Source: an uncultured Spirochaetales bacterium
GTDB lineage: Bacteria > Spirochaetota > Spirochaetia > JAFGXN01
Assembly (NCBI GenBank): GCA_949289575.1
Contig: CASEOG010000001.1
Coordinates: 263,466-327,465 of the forward strand
Direction: 5' to 3'
DNA: 64,000 bases
The translations under genes were made by a program, and so were the position numbers. Below the pieces are notes generated by a model. The model was not told the origin of the DNA, made no database searches, and worked only from the letters and a program-made list of their open reading frames with translations. Of the stretch, positions 43,504 through 52,962 are shown in pieces. Position 1 is the stretch's first letter, and every line of letters begins with the position of its first letter.

Positions 43504-46179
43504 ATGCCGTTCTGCAAACATCTTATCATTATACTGATTGTGTCGCTGTCGGAATGTTCTCTCACACCGCCTCCCGTCACGACGCAAAAAGGTTCTTTTC
43601 AAATTTTAACCGACGGAACCTCTCTCGGTGAGGGACAATCTCTTCAACGGAGATGGTCGATTACTCCCGATGCCTCAATTCCCGTCTCCAGGGCGTGCGA
43701 CAAAACAGGAATCGTTGCGATTTCCCGAACAGGTCGTGTCACTGCCTTCAAAAGCGGATCCGTAACAATAACCGGTACAACTTCGACACAACTCAAAGCG
43801 TCGGTCCGCCTGACCGTCACATCCGTCCCCCCTTCGCCCTCAGCAATTTATTTTCACAACACCACTTACAAACGAATTCACATTGAAGAATTCGATAATC
43901 CCGTCGAAATGCAGGGCGTCGGTATTGAAAAAGACAATCATTACAAAACCGAAAACGGAAGACTTATGCTTCACGACGGTTCCCGGGATTTAAATCATCC
44001 TCTTATGAAACTGCCGATAACATTGCCGGAAAGCTGCTCCCTCATCCGCATTGTTTTCCGCACGGGAAACACGTATCTCCCGAAATTCGGAATCGAGGAC
44101 GCCGCAGGAAATAATCCTTTCTTTTTTTTCCGGCAGAATGCATCGGGACAAAAACCTGCCGTTACCGCAGCCGACGGGAGTCCGTTAAAGGAAATTGCGG
44201 ATTTTACCGATTCGCACCGTCAGAGATTTCTCATCCTCGATGTAACGGCAAGCGGAACAAATGTTTTCGAATCACTGGACGGACAGCCGCTACCGAAAAC
44301 TTACGCCGCCATTCCCGATCTCTCGGGTGATATAGAATTCGGAACAAATCCGGTTTTTCTGTTCGGCGAACAGCCACCTTTGAGTTCTGCCGACGGAAGC
44401 GAATATTGCGAAATTGCCTATATTGCTTTTTACAAAAGTACGGAAAAACAAACGAATATCATTCCGGAACCGGTTTCGGTCAAAATTGAAGACACGGATC
44501 GCGTTTTCCTTCTTTCGAAAGAAACCGCTATTCGAAACGAGGCCGGAAATGATGTTGAGCCGATACTTCAACTGCTGAAAGACCGTCTGCAGAAATCATT
44601 CGGTTTGGCACTCTCCGAAAGCGGGACGAACGGATCGATCTCTTTCGTCAAGAACAATGAAATTGCCCATGAGGAAGGATACCGGATCACCGTCAACAGC
44701 AGCGGAGCCCAAATTGAGGCTTCCGCATACAACGGATTCCTGTACGGAGTCTGTACTTTGTTGAAACTGCTGCCGCCGGACGTTTTCGGAAATGCGGCCT
44801 TCATAACGGTTGCTCCGACACTACCTTTTGTCACAATCGAAGATCAGCCACGATATCCTTACCGCGGATTCATGCTGGATGAAGCCCGCACTTTTTTCGG
44901 ACCCCAAACAGTCAAACGGCTTTTGGATCAGCTCGCCTATCTCAAAATCAACCGTTTTCACTGGCATCTGACGGACGATACCGGTATTCGTTTTCCCTTC
45001 AACGGTACCGTAACCTGTTCGAGCGGGAAACGGTACGATCTCTCGGAAATGATGAAAAGAGCCGCCTGGCGCACGAAGGATGTTCCGCCTTATAACTTTC
45101 TGGATTTCGAGTTTTTACCGGAGGACGCCCCGGATGCCTACGGCGGTCTCTACACCGTCGAAGAGTTACGGGAAATTGTTACCTATGCAGCCATTCGCGG
45201 CATTCGGATTATTCCGGAGTTTGACGTCCCCGGACACTGTAAACCGCTTTTTGATTTGCTGTCGGCAACCGACGGTACAACCGGAATCCGGTGCGACGGA
45301 TATTACAGCAGCACGCCGAGAGGTCCCAAACAGGTCGTCTTTAATCCGCTAACAGGAACCGACTTATGCCCTTCTTCCGAAGATACATACGAGGTTATTA
45401 CCGAAATGTACCGCCAAATGCACGAAGTCTTTCAGAGCGCCTATCTGAACATCGGCGGCGATGAAGCCCGTATTTCCGGAAATCATCTCGGATTCGGTCC
45501 CTGGTGGTACTGCCGGAGATGCGAAAACAAACTGGCCGAACTGAATGGGGGAACCGTCGGCTACGACAGCATGCATAAACTGCAATCCTATTTTTTCGAC
45601 CGCCTCCGGGAAAACCTGGCCCCCCTTGTCCGGGATAATCTTATCATGTGGAACACGGTCTCCGCATACGGTTACTTTTATCCGAATGCCGATAATATTG
45701 TTCTCGACTGGAACTACGAGAAAAACACATACAACAGCCGTACACAGGCCAAAATTGTCAATGCATCTCAGGGTAAATACTATCTGACCTTTTATCAGTC
45801 TCAATGGGACAAAAACAATCTCAGTCTCGGTGCAGATTGGGCTCCGGTCAATACTGCCTCATCGATGTACCTCTACGATACGGACAAAAACAACGCCGGA
45901 AAACAGATTCCCGAAGAACGATTAATCGGTATCGAAGCGTGCTACTGGACGGAAAAAACAACCGGGTTCTCAAAAAACGGAACCGTATACACACCCGAAA
46001 TGCACATGATTTATATGTGTTTTCCGCGGTTAGCCGCTATTGCCGAAAGAATGTGGTCCCCCGAAAGCAAAAAAGATTTTTATGCCTTTCGGGACCGCCT
46101 GCAAAGCGAATTTCAGCGGTATGATGCTTCGGAATGGAACGGCGTCTGCCAGGATGAACGGTATCTCTTTCCGGAATAA
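43504..46179 (+). CDS. GH20 beta-N-acetylhexosaminidase lipoprotein with Big2 domain
   Basis: 891 residues. Lipobox-like LSEC near residue 18. N-terminal bacterial Ig-like (Big2) domain at about 35-115 (ISRTGRVTAFKSGSVTITGT), a carbohydrate-binding-like beta region to about 320, GH20 N-terminal domain at about 325-445, and the GH20 TIM barrel after it. Active-site signatures are HWHLTDD (about 485), FDVPGHC (about 574) and IGGDEA (about 649), the last holding the catalytic Asp-Glu pair. It releases terminal GlcNAc or GalNAc from glycans or chitin-like oligomers at the surface. Alone on the plus strand. Confidence 0.9.
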   Translation: MPFCKHLIIILIVSLSECSLTPPPVTTQKGSFQILTDGTSLGEGQSLQRRWSITPDASIPVSRACDKTGIVAISRTGRVTAFKSGSVTITGTTSTQLKASVRLTVTSVPPSPSAIYFHNTTYKRIHIEEFDNPVEMQGVGIEKDNHYKTENGRLMLHDGSRDLNHPLMKLPITLPESCSLIRIVFRTGNTYLPKFGIEDAAGNNPFFFFRQNASGQKPAVTAADGSPLKEIADFTDSHRQRFLILDVTASGTNVFESLDGQPLPKTYAAIPDLSGDIEFGTNPVFLFGEQPPLSSADGSEYCEIAYIAFYKSTEKQTNIIPEPVSVKIEDTDRVFLLSKETAIRNEAGNDVEPILQLLKDRLQKSFGLALSESGTNGSISFVKNNEIAHEEGYRITVNSSGAQIEASAYNGFLYGVCTLLKLLPPDVFGNAAFITVAPTLPFVTIEDQPRYPYRGFMLDEARTFFGPQTVKRLLDQLAYLKINRFHWHLTDDTGIRFPFNGTVTCSSGKRYDLSEMMKRAAWRTKDVPPYNFLDFEFLPEDAPDAYGGLYTVEELREIVTYAAIRGIRIIPEFDVPGHCKPLFDLLSATDGTTGIRCDGYYSSTPRGPKQVVFNPLTGTDLCPSSEDTYEVITEMYRQMHEVFQSAYLNIGGDEARISGNHLGFGPWWYCRRCENKLAELNGGTVGYDSMHKLQSYFFDRLRENLAPLVRDNLIMWNTVSAYGYFYPNADNIVLDWNYEKNTYNSRTQAKIVNASQGKYYLTFYQSQWDKNNLSLGADWAPVNTASSMYLYDTDKNNAGKQIPEERLIGIEACYWTEKTTGFSKNGTVYTPEMHMIYMCFPRLAAIAERMWSPESKKDFYAFRDRLQSEFQRYDASEWNGVCQDERYLFPE

Positions 46180-46213
46180 AGCAAAAAAGCGATAAGGAAA
46201 ATAATCTGCGGTT

Positions 46214-46510
46214 TCAGTTTCCGGAGGTTTCCCGAAGAAGCATCTGTTCCGTCTCCCGCAAAGAAGAGTGGAACCGGTTTGCGTCTTCATTAAACCGCTC
46301 CCGATTTGCGTTTTTCCGGTGAGAGCGGGAGTCTGTCCCGTTATCCTCCCGGTTACAGGTCGTTCGGGAACCGGTTTCGGCTGACGTACCCCCGTATTCG
46401 GTTTCCCGTTCCGTTGCCGGTACTACGGCATCATTCACGATGCCGTCGCGGTCGGCCAGGTTCAGCATCAGCAGCGGAATCAGGAAAAAACAATACACTG
46501 CGGTTTTCAT
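46214..46510 (-). CDS. small secreted protein coupled to the M30-like peptidase
   Basis: 98 residues from the ATG at 46510, which overlaps the upstream stop by 4 bp. N-terminal signal-type segment (MKTAVYCFFLIPLLMLNL), then a polar low-complexity region. Its C-terminal part NRFHSSLRETEQMLLRE repeats the motif HRFHAALRETERLLSEE of the upstream metallopeptidase. A longer upstream in-frame start exists but would lie deep inside the peptidase gene. Function unknown; possibly a propeptide mimic or binding partner of the peptidase. Confidence 0.6.
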   Translation of the reverse strand: MKTAVYCFFLIPLLMLNLADRDGIVNDAVVPATERETEYGGTSAETGSRTTCNREDNGTDSRSHRKNANRERFNEDANRFHSSLRETEQMLLRETSGN

Positions 46511-48003
46511 TCGGGGTACGCTCCTATCAGCAGTGAGGCGCCGAAAGAGGAAAAGGTAAACGAGGCGACAGTACCGTTTACCCATCGGACCGGAACAAAA
46601 GCATACGTTTTCATCGATTTCACCGTCAGGCGGTTGTAAAAACGCAGATCGACTTTCTCTGCTTCCGCATCGACAATCGATGCCAGCCGAAATCCGTTTT
46701 CCGCATATCCGTCCGTTCCGTCCCTGTAATTGAAAGCCGGTATCTCGTAACGCGAATCGGCCGTTACTCCGCGACCGGTCTGCAGAATCATCGTGCAGAA
46801 ATCGGCATACAATTCGTTAAAATCGGTTCCGGTCGATTCCGCAACGGCATCGACACCGCGATACGGACTTTTGTAAATTCCCGTTACAACGGAATCACCG
46901 AAACGTTCCTGCAGGTAGCGTAAAAACAACAGAGCATATCCGTAATGAGCTGCGGTATCGGGCGACTCGATTAAGGAAATCCCGGCAGACCGGAACGCTT
47001 CGGCAACATAACCGGCATGGGGTCCGGCATAACCGCAGTAATATTCGCAAAGCATCGACAATCCTTCATTCAGCCACGCCTCGACCGTTCCTCTAAGACT
47101 TTGATTCCGCTGATCGAAATGGACCATGTGCTGCATTTCGTGAACCAGTGTTGCGGCAATATCAATTTTCGTCTCTTCGAATTTTTCTCCGAAAAAGCGG
47201 TTATTTACATAAAAAATATCGGCTTCATTGGAAAGAAATCCGGAATCGGGGTACCTACTGTCCAATTCCGACTGAGAATGTTTATCGACCGAATAAAAAT
47301 AGCCGAAAATTCCCTCATCGAGAGCCGTCATCAGAACAAAAATCTGTCCGTTGCCGTCAATATCCGCTTCCCGGCCGAACTTTTCGCGTACCGTCGGAAT
47401 TTTGGATTCGAATTGAGTCGTCAGATAGTTCAGCTGCTCTTCCGTCAGAGCGGCTCCTCCGGACTCACTCCAAAAAGCGGTTTCTCCGGTTACCGCCACA
47501 CATTCGGCAATAACGTTTTTAAAGGTTTCATTCACGGAGACATAAAATGACCGGCTGTCTCCGACCGTTGCCGGCGCGGTTTCGGCCACCGCCCGCAGTG
47601 CGTTGCCTCGTGACGCAATCGGCGGCTCTTCGCTCAGTAACCGCTCCGTTTCCCGCAACGCGGCATGAAACCGGTGCCCCCGTTCGTCGTCTGCAGCAGC
47701 GGCGGCGACCCGAACCGCTACTTCGTCTCCCGAAAGCGAACCGGCTGCCCGGGAAGAAAAGCGTTTACCGGCGGTAATCTGAAAAGAACTGTTTTCGGAA
47801 ACCGTATCGGTCGCCGTTTCAGGCAGGGCATAGCAGAGCGTGACCAGACCGGCATACCCCGAAGGAACGGAATAAACGATTTCCCCGGACGTAATCCCGG
47901 TTGATACCCCCCCGGTTTCCGTCACACCGAAACAACCGGATAGCCCCAACAGAATTCCGATACCGGCTCCGGTATAAAAACAAAAATTTACGAATGATTT
48001 CAA
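46507..48003 (-). CDS. secreted lipoprotein metallopeptidase, M30 (hyicolysin-like)
   Basis: 498 residues. Lipobox LSGC (cysteine at about residue 24). Zinc motif HEMQH near residue 287 (LVHEMQHMVHFDQRN) with the downstream glutamate in NEGLSMLCEYYCG, the M30 pattern. An N-terminal region with RFHAALRETERLL at about residue 120 precedes it. Likely degrades extracellular protein or mucin backbone. First of a two-gene unit with the small secreted protein. Exact specificity unknown. Confidence 0.8.
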   Translation of the reverse strand: MKSFVNFCFYTGAGIGILLGLSGCFGVTETGGVSTGITSGEIVYSVPSGYAGLVTLCYALPETATDTVSENSSFQITAGKRFSSRAAGSLSGDEVAVRVAAAAADDERGHRFHAALRETERLLSEEPPIASRGNALRAVAETAPATVGDSRSFYVSVNETFKNVIAECVAVTGETAFWSESGGAALTEEQLNYLTTQFESKIPTVREKFGREADIDGNGQIFVLMTALDEGIFGYFYSVDKHSQSELDSRYPDSGFLSNEADIFYVNNRFFGEKFEETKIDIAATLVHEMQHMVHFDQRNQSLRGTVEAWLNEGLSMLCEYYCGYAGPHAGYVAEAFRSAGISLIESPDTAAHYGYALLFLRYLQERFGDSVVTGIYKSPYRGVDAVAESTGTDFNELYADFCTMILQTGRGVTADSRYEIPAFNYRDGTDGYAENGFRLASIVDAEAEKVDLRFYNRLTVKSMKTYAFVPVRWVNGTVASFTFSSFGASLLIGAYPE

Positions 48004-48038
48004 AATGCCCCCTCGTTTCCCGAAACCGGACTCCGCCG

Positions 48039-49889
48039 TCAGATGCCCGATTCACAGGGATAAGCTTCCGCCGTTATTTCCCCGTGCGGAGTCTGCTTCA
48101 GCCGAATATCTTTTTCGGGAGAAAATCCGTAGGTGTCGTCGAAACGGTTTTCTTCGACAACAATATTCCGGCATCTGTCAAACAGCAATGCCCGCCTGTT
48201 CGGATGAAACGGCCGAAAATCGGTATTACCGAACACTTCGTTTCCGCAAAAACGGATACCGTCGACCGATTTGGCATACAACAGCGGACGGTCAAACGTA
48301 TCGAAAAAATTATTCTCGATGACAATGCCGGAATGAAAACAATTTCGGCTCAAACCGGGGAACGGAATTTCGGGATAAATCGAAATAACCGCTTCCGTAA
48401 ACTGATACAGACTTGTCAGCGCATTGACAAAACGGTTGTTGCGAATCACAACGTCCCGGCAGGCTCCCGATTCGAACCACCCGTTGGCATCGCCACAAAG
48501 CAGAACGGCCGTTCCCGAAGTGTGGTCAAAAAAATTGTTTTCAACCAGAACAGACTTCGGCGTGTTGAACAATGCCCCGCGGGCACGGTTGTTGCGAATC
48601 GTATTGTTGCGGAAAATCACCTCGGGTGCCCATTCCCTGTTTTCCAAAGCAGTATTTCGTCGAATCCGTCGATCCAACGGAGCCGTAAACGTAATACGGA
48701 ACTCCCGGCTGCCGGCAACGGATGATGTGCCGACCGCTTCAATGTGTTCGATCATTCCGATATCGCCGACGGTTTCCATCGTGAGCGGATTAACGAAAGC
48801 CACCGATTCTCCCGGAAAGCCCCATTCGAAACCGTACGTTTGAGGATGACGGTAAGAAGCGATAACCGTCCGATCTCCTTCACGGCGTTCTACCTTTAAA
48901 TAGGTTCCGTGAACATTAATCGCATCATCCATCATGTTTTCATAAAGACCGTTTTCCGAAATAACAACTCCTTTACACCCCGAAAAATGGGTTGCATCGG
49001 CCTGAGTCGTAAAATATCGGGAAGATTTTTCGGCAAGACAGACACGGAATCCGTCCAGACGGATATTTTCCGTCATTTGAGCCAACAGTCCCATTCCTTC
49101 GGCAAAATGAACGGAAATATTTTGCAACACCGCATCCCGGGAAAGATGAACAAAAATACCGGGAGTCGGCCGTTGTCCGTCTCTGAGTGTCAAAACCGTT
49201 CCTTCCGGGTAGCGGACGGCCGCCCATCTCATTCGAATCAGTCCGTCACCCGCCGCTTCCGCCGGCACGGAAACCAATGAGGGAGCGTACGAGTCACCGG
49301 TTTGCGGAAGCACCCGTCCGGTCTGAGGGTGAAAAACCATAAACGAACGGGGAACAACCCGCCATCCGTCACCGAAAAAAACAAAACGTCCGTTTTCGAT
49401 CCGATAGTCGGTTTCATCGGAAACGCGGAACAAGCCTTCTTTTTTGTCGACTAAGGTGACCTGAGCAATCTTCGGATCGTCGAAGTCAATCGAAAAATTC
49501 TTTAAAATGATATTCCGGCATCCGATAACCGAAACCGGCAACATCCGTCCGTGAAAAAGAAAAAGAGAACCGTTGCCGTCGATTGTCAGATTCCGGAATT
49601 CCTCCAAAACCATTCCGACGGTCTTGGGATTATCCTGATCGTGATTGGAAATGTAATATTCTTTTTTTTCCGCCTGTTCGGGGAAAAAACGGTAGACCCC
49701 TTTCGGAAAAACAATTCGGACCGGAACATTGCCCATACCGCGGACCGCATTCAAAACAGCCGTCACAGCCGGAACGGTATCCGCCCCGCCGTGACGGTCG
49801 GCTCCGTAGTCGGTCACATTCAACACCGTTTGCGAAAAACCGGCGAACGGTAACAGCGCCAGGATCAGCACCCACGGCAAACTTTTCAT
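48039..49889 (-). CDS. secreted parallel beta-helix glycosidase, GH110-type alpha-galactosidase
   Basis: 616 residues with a signal peptide (MKSLPWVLILALLPFAGFSQ). Right-handed beta-helix repeats throughout (NLTIDGNGS, NIILKNFSIDF, IRNNRARGALF). GH110-like signatures: ATHFSGCKG near residue 296, then NGLYENMMDDAINVHGTY with a paired Asp near 316, and NNRARGALFNTPKSVLVENN. GH110 members remove alpha-1,3-linked galactose, as in the blood-group B antigen. Family assigned from memory of these motifs, so class is firm and linkage is inference. 35 bp upstream of the peptidase gene on the same strand, so possibly one operon. Confidence 0.8.
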   Translation of the reverse strand: MKSLPWVLILALLPFAGFSQTVLNVTDYGADRHGGADTVPAVTAVLNAVRGMGNVPVRIVFPKGVYRFFPEQAEKKEYYISNHDQDNPKTVGMVLEEFRNLTIDGNGSLFLFHGRMLPVSVIGCRNIILKNFSIDFDDPKIAQVTLVDKKEGLFRVSDETDYRIENGRFVFFGDGWRVVPRSFMVFHPQTGRVLPQTGDSYAPSLVSVPAEAAGDGLIRMRWAAVRYPEGTVLTLRDGQRPTPGIFVHLSRDAVLQNISVHFAEGMGLLAQMTENIRLDGFRVCLAEKSSRYFTTQADATHFSGCKGVVISENGLYENMMDDAINVHGTYLKVERREGDRTVIASYRHPQTYGFEWGFPGESVAFVNPLTMETVGDIGMIEHIEAVGTSSVAGSREFRITFTAPLDRRIRRNTALENREWAPEVIFRNNTIRNNRARGALFNTPKSVLVENNFFDHTSGTAVLLCGDANGWFESGACRDVVIRNNRFVNALTSLYQFTEAVISIYPEIPFPGLSRNCFHSGIVIENNFFDTFDRPLLYAKSVDGIRFCGNEVFGNTDFRPFHPNRRALLFDRCRNIVVEENRFDDTYGFSPEKDIRLKQTPHGEITAEAYPCESGI

Positions 49890-49912
49890 AACCGTTTTCC
49901 CCCGGGAAACTG

Positions 49913-51250
49913 TTATTGCGGTTTGGCGATAATCCGTTCCAGCTGCGGGTTTTCGGCCAGTTTTGCTTCCAGCTTTCTCATCCGGTCTTTATTGACATAA
50001 TCTTTGGACTGGAACGAATAGGTGAAATTGGTATGCACATCGTAAGTCCCCTGCATCAGAGCATAGGTATCCTCGGTCATCACCAGCTCTTCGTCGGTCG
50101 GAATCACGAAAATCTTCACGGCCGAGTCGTCCGCGGAAATCACCGTTTCGGCCGCCCGCAACCGTGACAGACGGTTCTTTTCGGGATCGAGTTTAATGCC
50201 GAATCCCTCCAAACCGGACACCGAGCCCGCACGGTAAGTCGGATTCATCTCCCCGACTCCGGCGGTAAAAACAATCGCATCGACACGGCCGAGTGCCGCC
50301 ATATAGGAACCGATATACTTCTTAATGCGGTACGTCTCCATTGCGAGAATCAGTTCGGCTCTTTCGTCGCCGGCATCAACTCCTGCCTGCACATCGCGCC
50401 GGTCACTGTATTTGCCGGAAATTCCCAAAACTCCGGACGATTTATTCAGAACCGCATCCATTTCCTTCGCATTGCATCCGAGACGTTCCATCATAATCGG
50501 CACAATCGCGGGATCGATATCCCCGCACCGCGTGCCCATCATCAGCCCTTCCAGCGGTGTCAGTCCCATCGACGTGTCGACACAAACGCCGTTTTTGACG
50601 GCACACATACTGGCTCCGTTTCCGATATGAGCAATGATAAGATTGGTCTCTTTCGGATCCCTGCCGAGCAGAACCGCCGCTCTTTTGGCGGTATAAAGAA
50701 AACTGGTACCGTGAAAACCGTAGCGGCGGATGTTGTATTTTGTGTACCAGTCGTAAGGAAGGGCATACATAAAAGCCGACGGTTCCATCGTCTGATGCCA
50801 GGCCGTATCCATCACGGCACAATGAGGAATATTCGGCAGCACCTTTTGGGCCGCCTCGACCCCCTGAATGTTGGCCGGCATGTGCAACGGTCCGAGCGGA
50901 ATCAATCCTTTGAATTCATTCAACGTCTTTTCATCGATTAATACCGATTTCTTAAACTTTTCGCCGCCGTGCAGCATCCGATGTCCGACAGCTTTCACCT
51001 CATCCATCGACGAAATACATCCCAGCTTCGGATCGACAATCGTATCCATAATCAAACGGATAGCTTCGATGTGAGTCGGACACGGCTTTTGGGCCTCATA
51101 CTCCTCTTTATCTTTCGCGCTGAATTCGATTCGGGAATTCGGCTGACCGATCCGTTCAACCATCCCCGTTCCCAATACTGTCTGCTGCGACCAATCGTAA
51201 ACCTGAAATTTTGCGGACGAACTGCCGCAGTTCAATGTCAAAATGACCAT
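49913..51250 (-). CDS. ackA: AckA, acetate kinase
   Basis: 445 residues, about 40 longer than most acetate kinases because of a C-terminal tail after MQGTYDVHTNF. Converts acetyl phosphate and ADP to acetate and ATP, the energy step of sugar fermentation. Seen: N-terminal ILTLNCGSSSAKFQVYD, RYGFHGTSF, HIGNGASMCAVKNG, DTSMGLTPLEGLMMGTRCGD and FTAGVGEMNP. GGGAG before the ATG. It is transcribed alone; pta is not adjacent. Confidence 0.95.
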   Translation of the reverse strand: MVILTLNCGSSSAKFQVYDWSQQTVLGTGMVERIGQPNSRIEFSAKDKEEYEAQKPCPTHIEAIRLIMDTIVDPKLGCISSMDEVKAVGHRMLHGGEKFKKSVLIDEKTLNEFKGLIPLGPLHMPANIQGVEAAQKVLPNIPHCAVMDTAWHQTMEPSAFMYALPYDWYTKYNIRRYGFHGTSFLYTAKRAAVLLGRDPKETNLIIAHIGNGASMCAVKNGVCVDTSMGLTPLEGLMMGTRCGDIDPAIVPIMMERLGCNAKEMDAVLNKSSGVLGISGKYSDRRDVQAGVDAGDERAELILAMETYRIKKYIGSYMAALGRVDAIVFTAGVGEMNPTYRAGSVSGLEGFGIKLDPEKNRLSRLRAAETVISADDSAVKIFVIPTDEELVMTEDTYALMQGTYDVHTNFTYSFQSKDYVNKDRMRKLEAKLAENPQLERIIAKPQ

Positions 51251-51274
51251 AATACACTCCCTACTTTCGGATTA

Positions 51275-51304
51275 ATTATACAGGATTCGTCAAAAAAATG
51301 CCAA
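51275..51304 (-). promoter_or_regulatory. promoter of ackA
   Basis: TTGGCA (51299-51304), 18-bp spacer, perfect TATAAT (51275-51280) on the minus strand, 24 bp before the ATG. Confidence 0.7.
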
Positions 51305-51343
51305 TGATTTTAAAAATTTATTTTTTGACCATTAATAAAAGAG

Positions 51344-52615
51344 ATGAAGATGATCAGATCTGCGATGATTTTCCTTCTCTCGACGGGAATGAGCCTGCCT
51401 CTTTTCGGAGAAACCGAATGGGAAATGAGCCGAACCCGATCGCGAACCGTCGTCTCCCTTTCCGACAGCGGCAGCCGTCTTTCCGTCGCCGTCGACGGAA
51501 ACGGCGGACCGGTTCCTCTTGCCGCACAGTGGAGTTTTTCTTCTCCTCTTTTCCGTGCCGGCGGACTGACGCGCAGCGGCTTTGTCTCGTTCTTCGACAA
51601 CCGTAATCTCGCTTCCGAAGGGAAACGAAACGGCGTTTCCGATATCTGGAGCGTCTCCCGCACCTCCCCGCTGACCGGCATCGGCGCCTTCGGATTCGAC
51701 GGAGCCGGCATCTATGCGGCTCACCATCGGGATTACCTTCTGGGTGGGCTCTCGTTGCGCCGGGAAATAACCGACCGCCTTTCTTTCGTCAACGCCGTCG
51801 AATGGTGGGAAGGCACCGTTCCCCGCACTTCGTCCGGCTGGTATCACAGCGAAACCGGTTCGCGGGAGAGCCGGCTTCTGAAAAGTGTCCACGGTGTGCG
51901 CTTTAAGCTGCGCAGCGGTCACGACACAGCTGTTTATGCTTCGGCCACGGCGGGAAATCTCAATCCCGCCTCCGCGGCTTTCCTGTTTGTCTACGAATAC
52001 AAAAGTCCGCTGCGGGAGTTTTTACTGAAAGGCGCCTGGTACGGAGACGGTTACCTGTTTAAAATCCAAAAACCGGCCGACCGCACGGCCGTCCTCTTCG
52101 CCTCGTACCGGGAAAAATTCGGGAAAAAAGGATTTTTCCGTGTCGATATCGGCTTCGATTTACCGCCGGTTCCCGATTTATACTATATACTGCCGTTCGA
52201 AACCTTCGCGGCGGTGCGCGGCGAATACCGCAACAGCGGCTGGCGGCTGACCGCGGAAAACCGTTTGCAGCTCGGCAGCGACAAAGAGGGCGACGGATTT
52301 TTGAAAAACCGGTGCGCCGCCGGGCTTTCCTGGCAGGGGCTTGTCGCCTCATCCGCCGCCGTCGGAGCAGCCGCAACGGTTCGCTACACCTGCACCGCGG
52401 AGGCTCCCTCCGCCTGGAAAACGGAAGTCAGCCTTTTGGTTCTTTACCGCCGGCAAAGTTTTTCGCTAAAGGCTTCGGCGGAAAACGGCCCCGTCTATCG
52501 TGCCGCTGCCGAAACCGTCTTTCGCCTTCCCGGCTGCGAAATAACTGTCACTCATCAATGGAACCGGACGAAACACGGCGACACGAGCAGCCTGAAAGCA
52601 TCCGTCGGCATTTAA
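51344..52615 (+). CDS. probable outer-membrane beta-barrel protein, unknown function
   Basis: 423 residues with a signal peptide (MIRSAMIFLLSTGMSLPLFG). The mature part is rich in alternating hydrophobic/polar strands ending in aromatic residues (AVLFASYREKFGKKGFFRVD; then EVSLLVLYRRQSFSLKAS), with many Gly and Ser, which suggests a barrel. Ends SLKASVGI without a classical C-terminal Phe. Divergent from ackA; convergent with a small ORF. I do not recognise the family; similar proteins are common among treponemal outer-membrane proteins. Confidence 0.6.
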   Translation: MKMIRSAMIFLLSTGMSLPLFGETEWEMSRTRSRTVVSLSDSGSRLSVAVDGNGGPVPLAAQWSFSSPLFRAGGLTRSGFVSFFDNRNLASEGKRNGVSDIWSVSRTSPLTGIGAFGFDGAGIYAAHHRDYLLGGLSLRREITDRLSFVNAVEWWEGTVPRTSSGWYHSETGSRESRLLKSVHGVRFKLRSGHDTAVYASATAGNLNPASAAFLFVYEYKSPLREFLLKGAWYGDGYLFKIQKPADRTAVLFASYREKFGKKGFFRVDIGFDLPPVPDLYYILPFETFAAVRGEYRNSGWRLTAENRLQLGSDKEGDGFLKNRCAAGLSWQGLVASSAAVGAAATVRYTCTAEAPSAWKTEVSLLVLYRRQSFSLKASAENGPVYRAAAETVFRLPGCEITVTHQWNRTKHGDTSSLKASVGI

Positions 52616-52629
52616 TAACGCTATCCGAA

Positions 52630-52836
52630 TCAGCGGAACTTCCATTCCAATCCGACATCGAACTGAAACGCAAAACGGTAACGGACATGTGTTTCTATCA
52701 GCCATGTCCCCAGCTTAAACGCCGCAAACGGCGACAGCGACGGAACCTTCTCCGGAGGCTTTTTATAAGAATAGGCGGCAAAAAGACCGACCCTGTATAA
52801 CTCTTTCTCCGACAGCAAAATCGGAATCTTTTTCAT
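52630..52836 (-). CDS. small protein resembling the end of an outer-membrane barrel
   Basis: 68 residues from the ATG at 52836 (AAAGGA 7 nt upstream). No signal peptide. The sequence ends in strand-like segments RYRFAFQFDVGLEWKF-R, like the last strands of a porin. With a promoter-like sequence upstream it may be expressed, but a remnant of a larger barrel gene is equally possible. Convergent with the barrel gene at 51344. Confidence 0.45.
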   Translation of the reverse strand: MKKIPILLSEKELYRVGLFAAYSYKKPPEKVPSLSPFAAFKLGTWLIETHVRYRFAFQFDVGLEWKFR

Positions 52837-52889
52837 AAAAACATCCTTTTGTTCGTTACCGAAACACAAATTTTCCCGAAAACCGGGAT

Positions 52890-52918
52890 ATTTATTATAT
52901 AAAAAAAAGAGATGTCAA
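52890..52918 (-). promoter_or_regulatory. possible promoter of the small barrel-like ORF
   Basis: TTGACA (52913-52918) followed by ATAAAT at 17 bp or TATAAT at 13 bp on the minus strand. The first has the right spacing but a weaker -10. It overlaps the T-run of the terminator of the PepSY gene. Confidence 0.4.
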
Positions 52919-52920
52919 CA

Positions 52921-52947
52921 AAAAAAAACCGGGCACATGGCCCGGTT
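52921..52947 (-). terminator. terminator of the PepSY-like gene
   Basis: Stem AACCGGGC/GCCCGGTT with a 5-base loop, then at least eight T on the minus strand, 16 bp after the stop. Confidence 0.9.
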
Positions 52948-52962
52948 CCGTTCGAAAACGTC

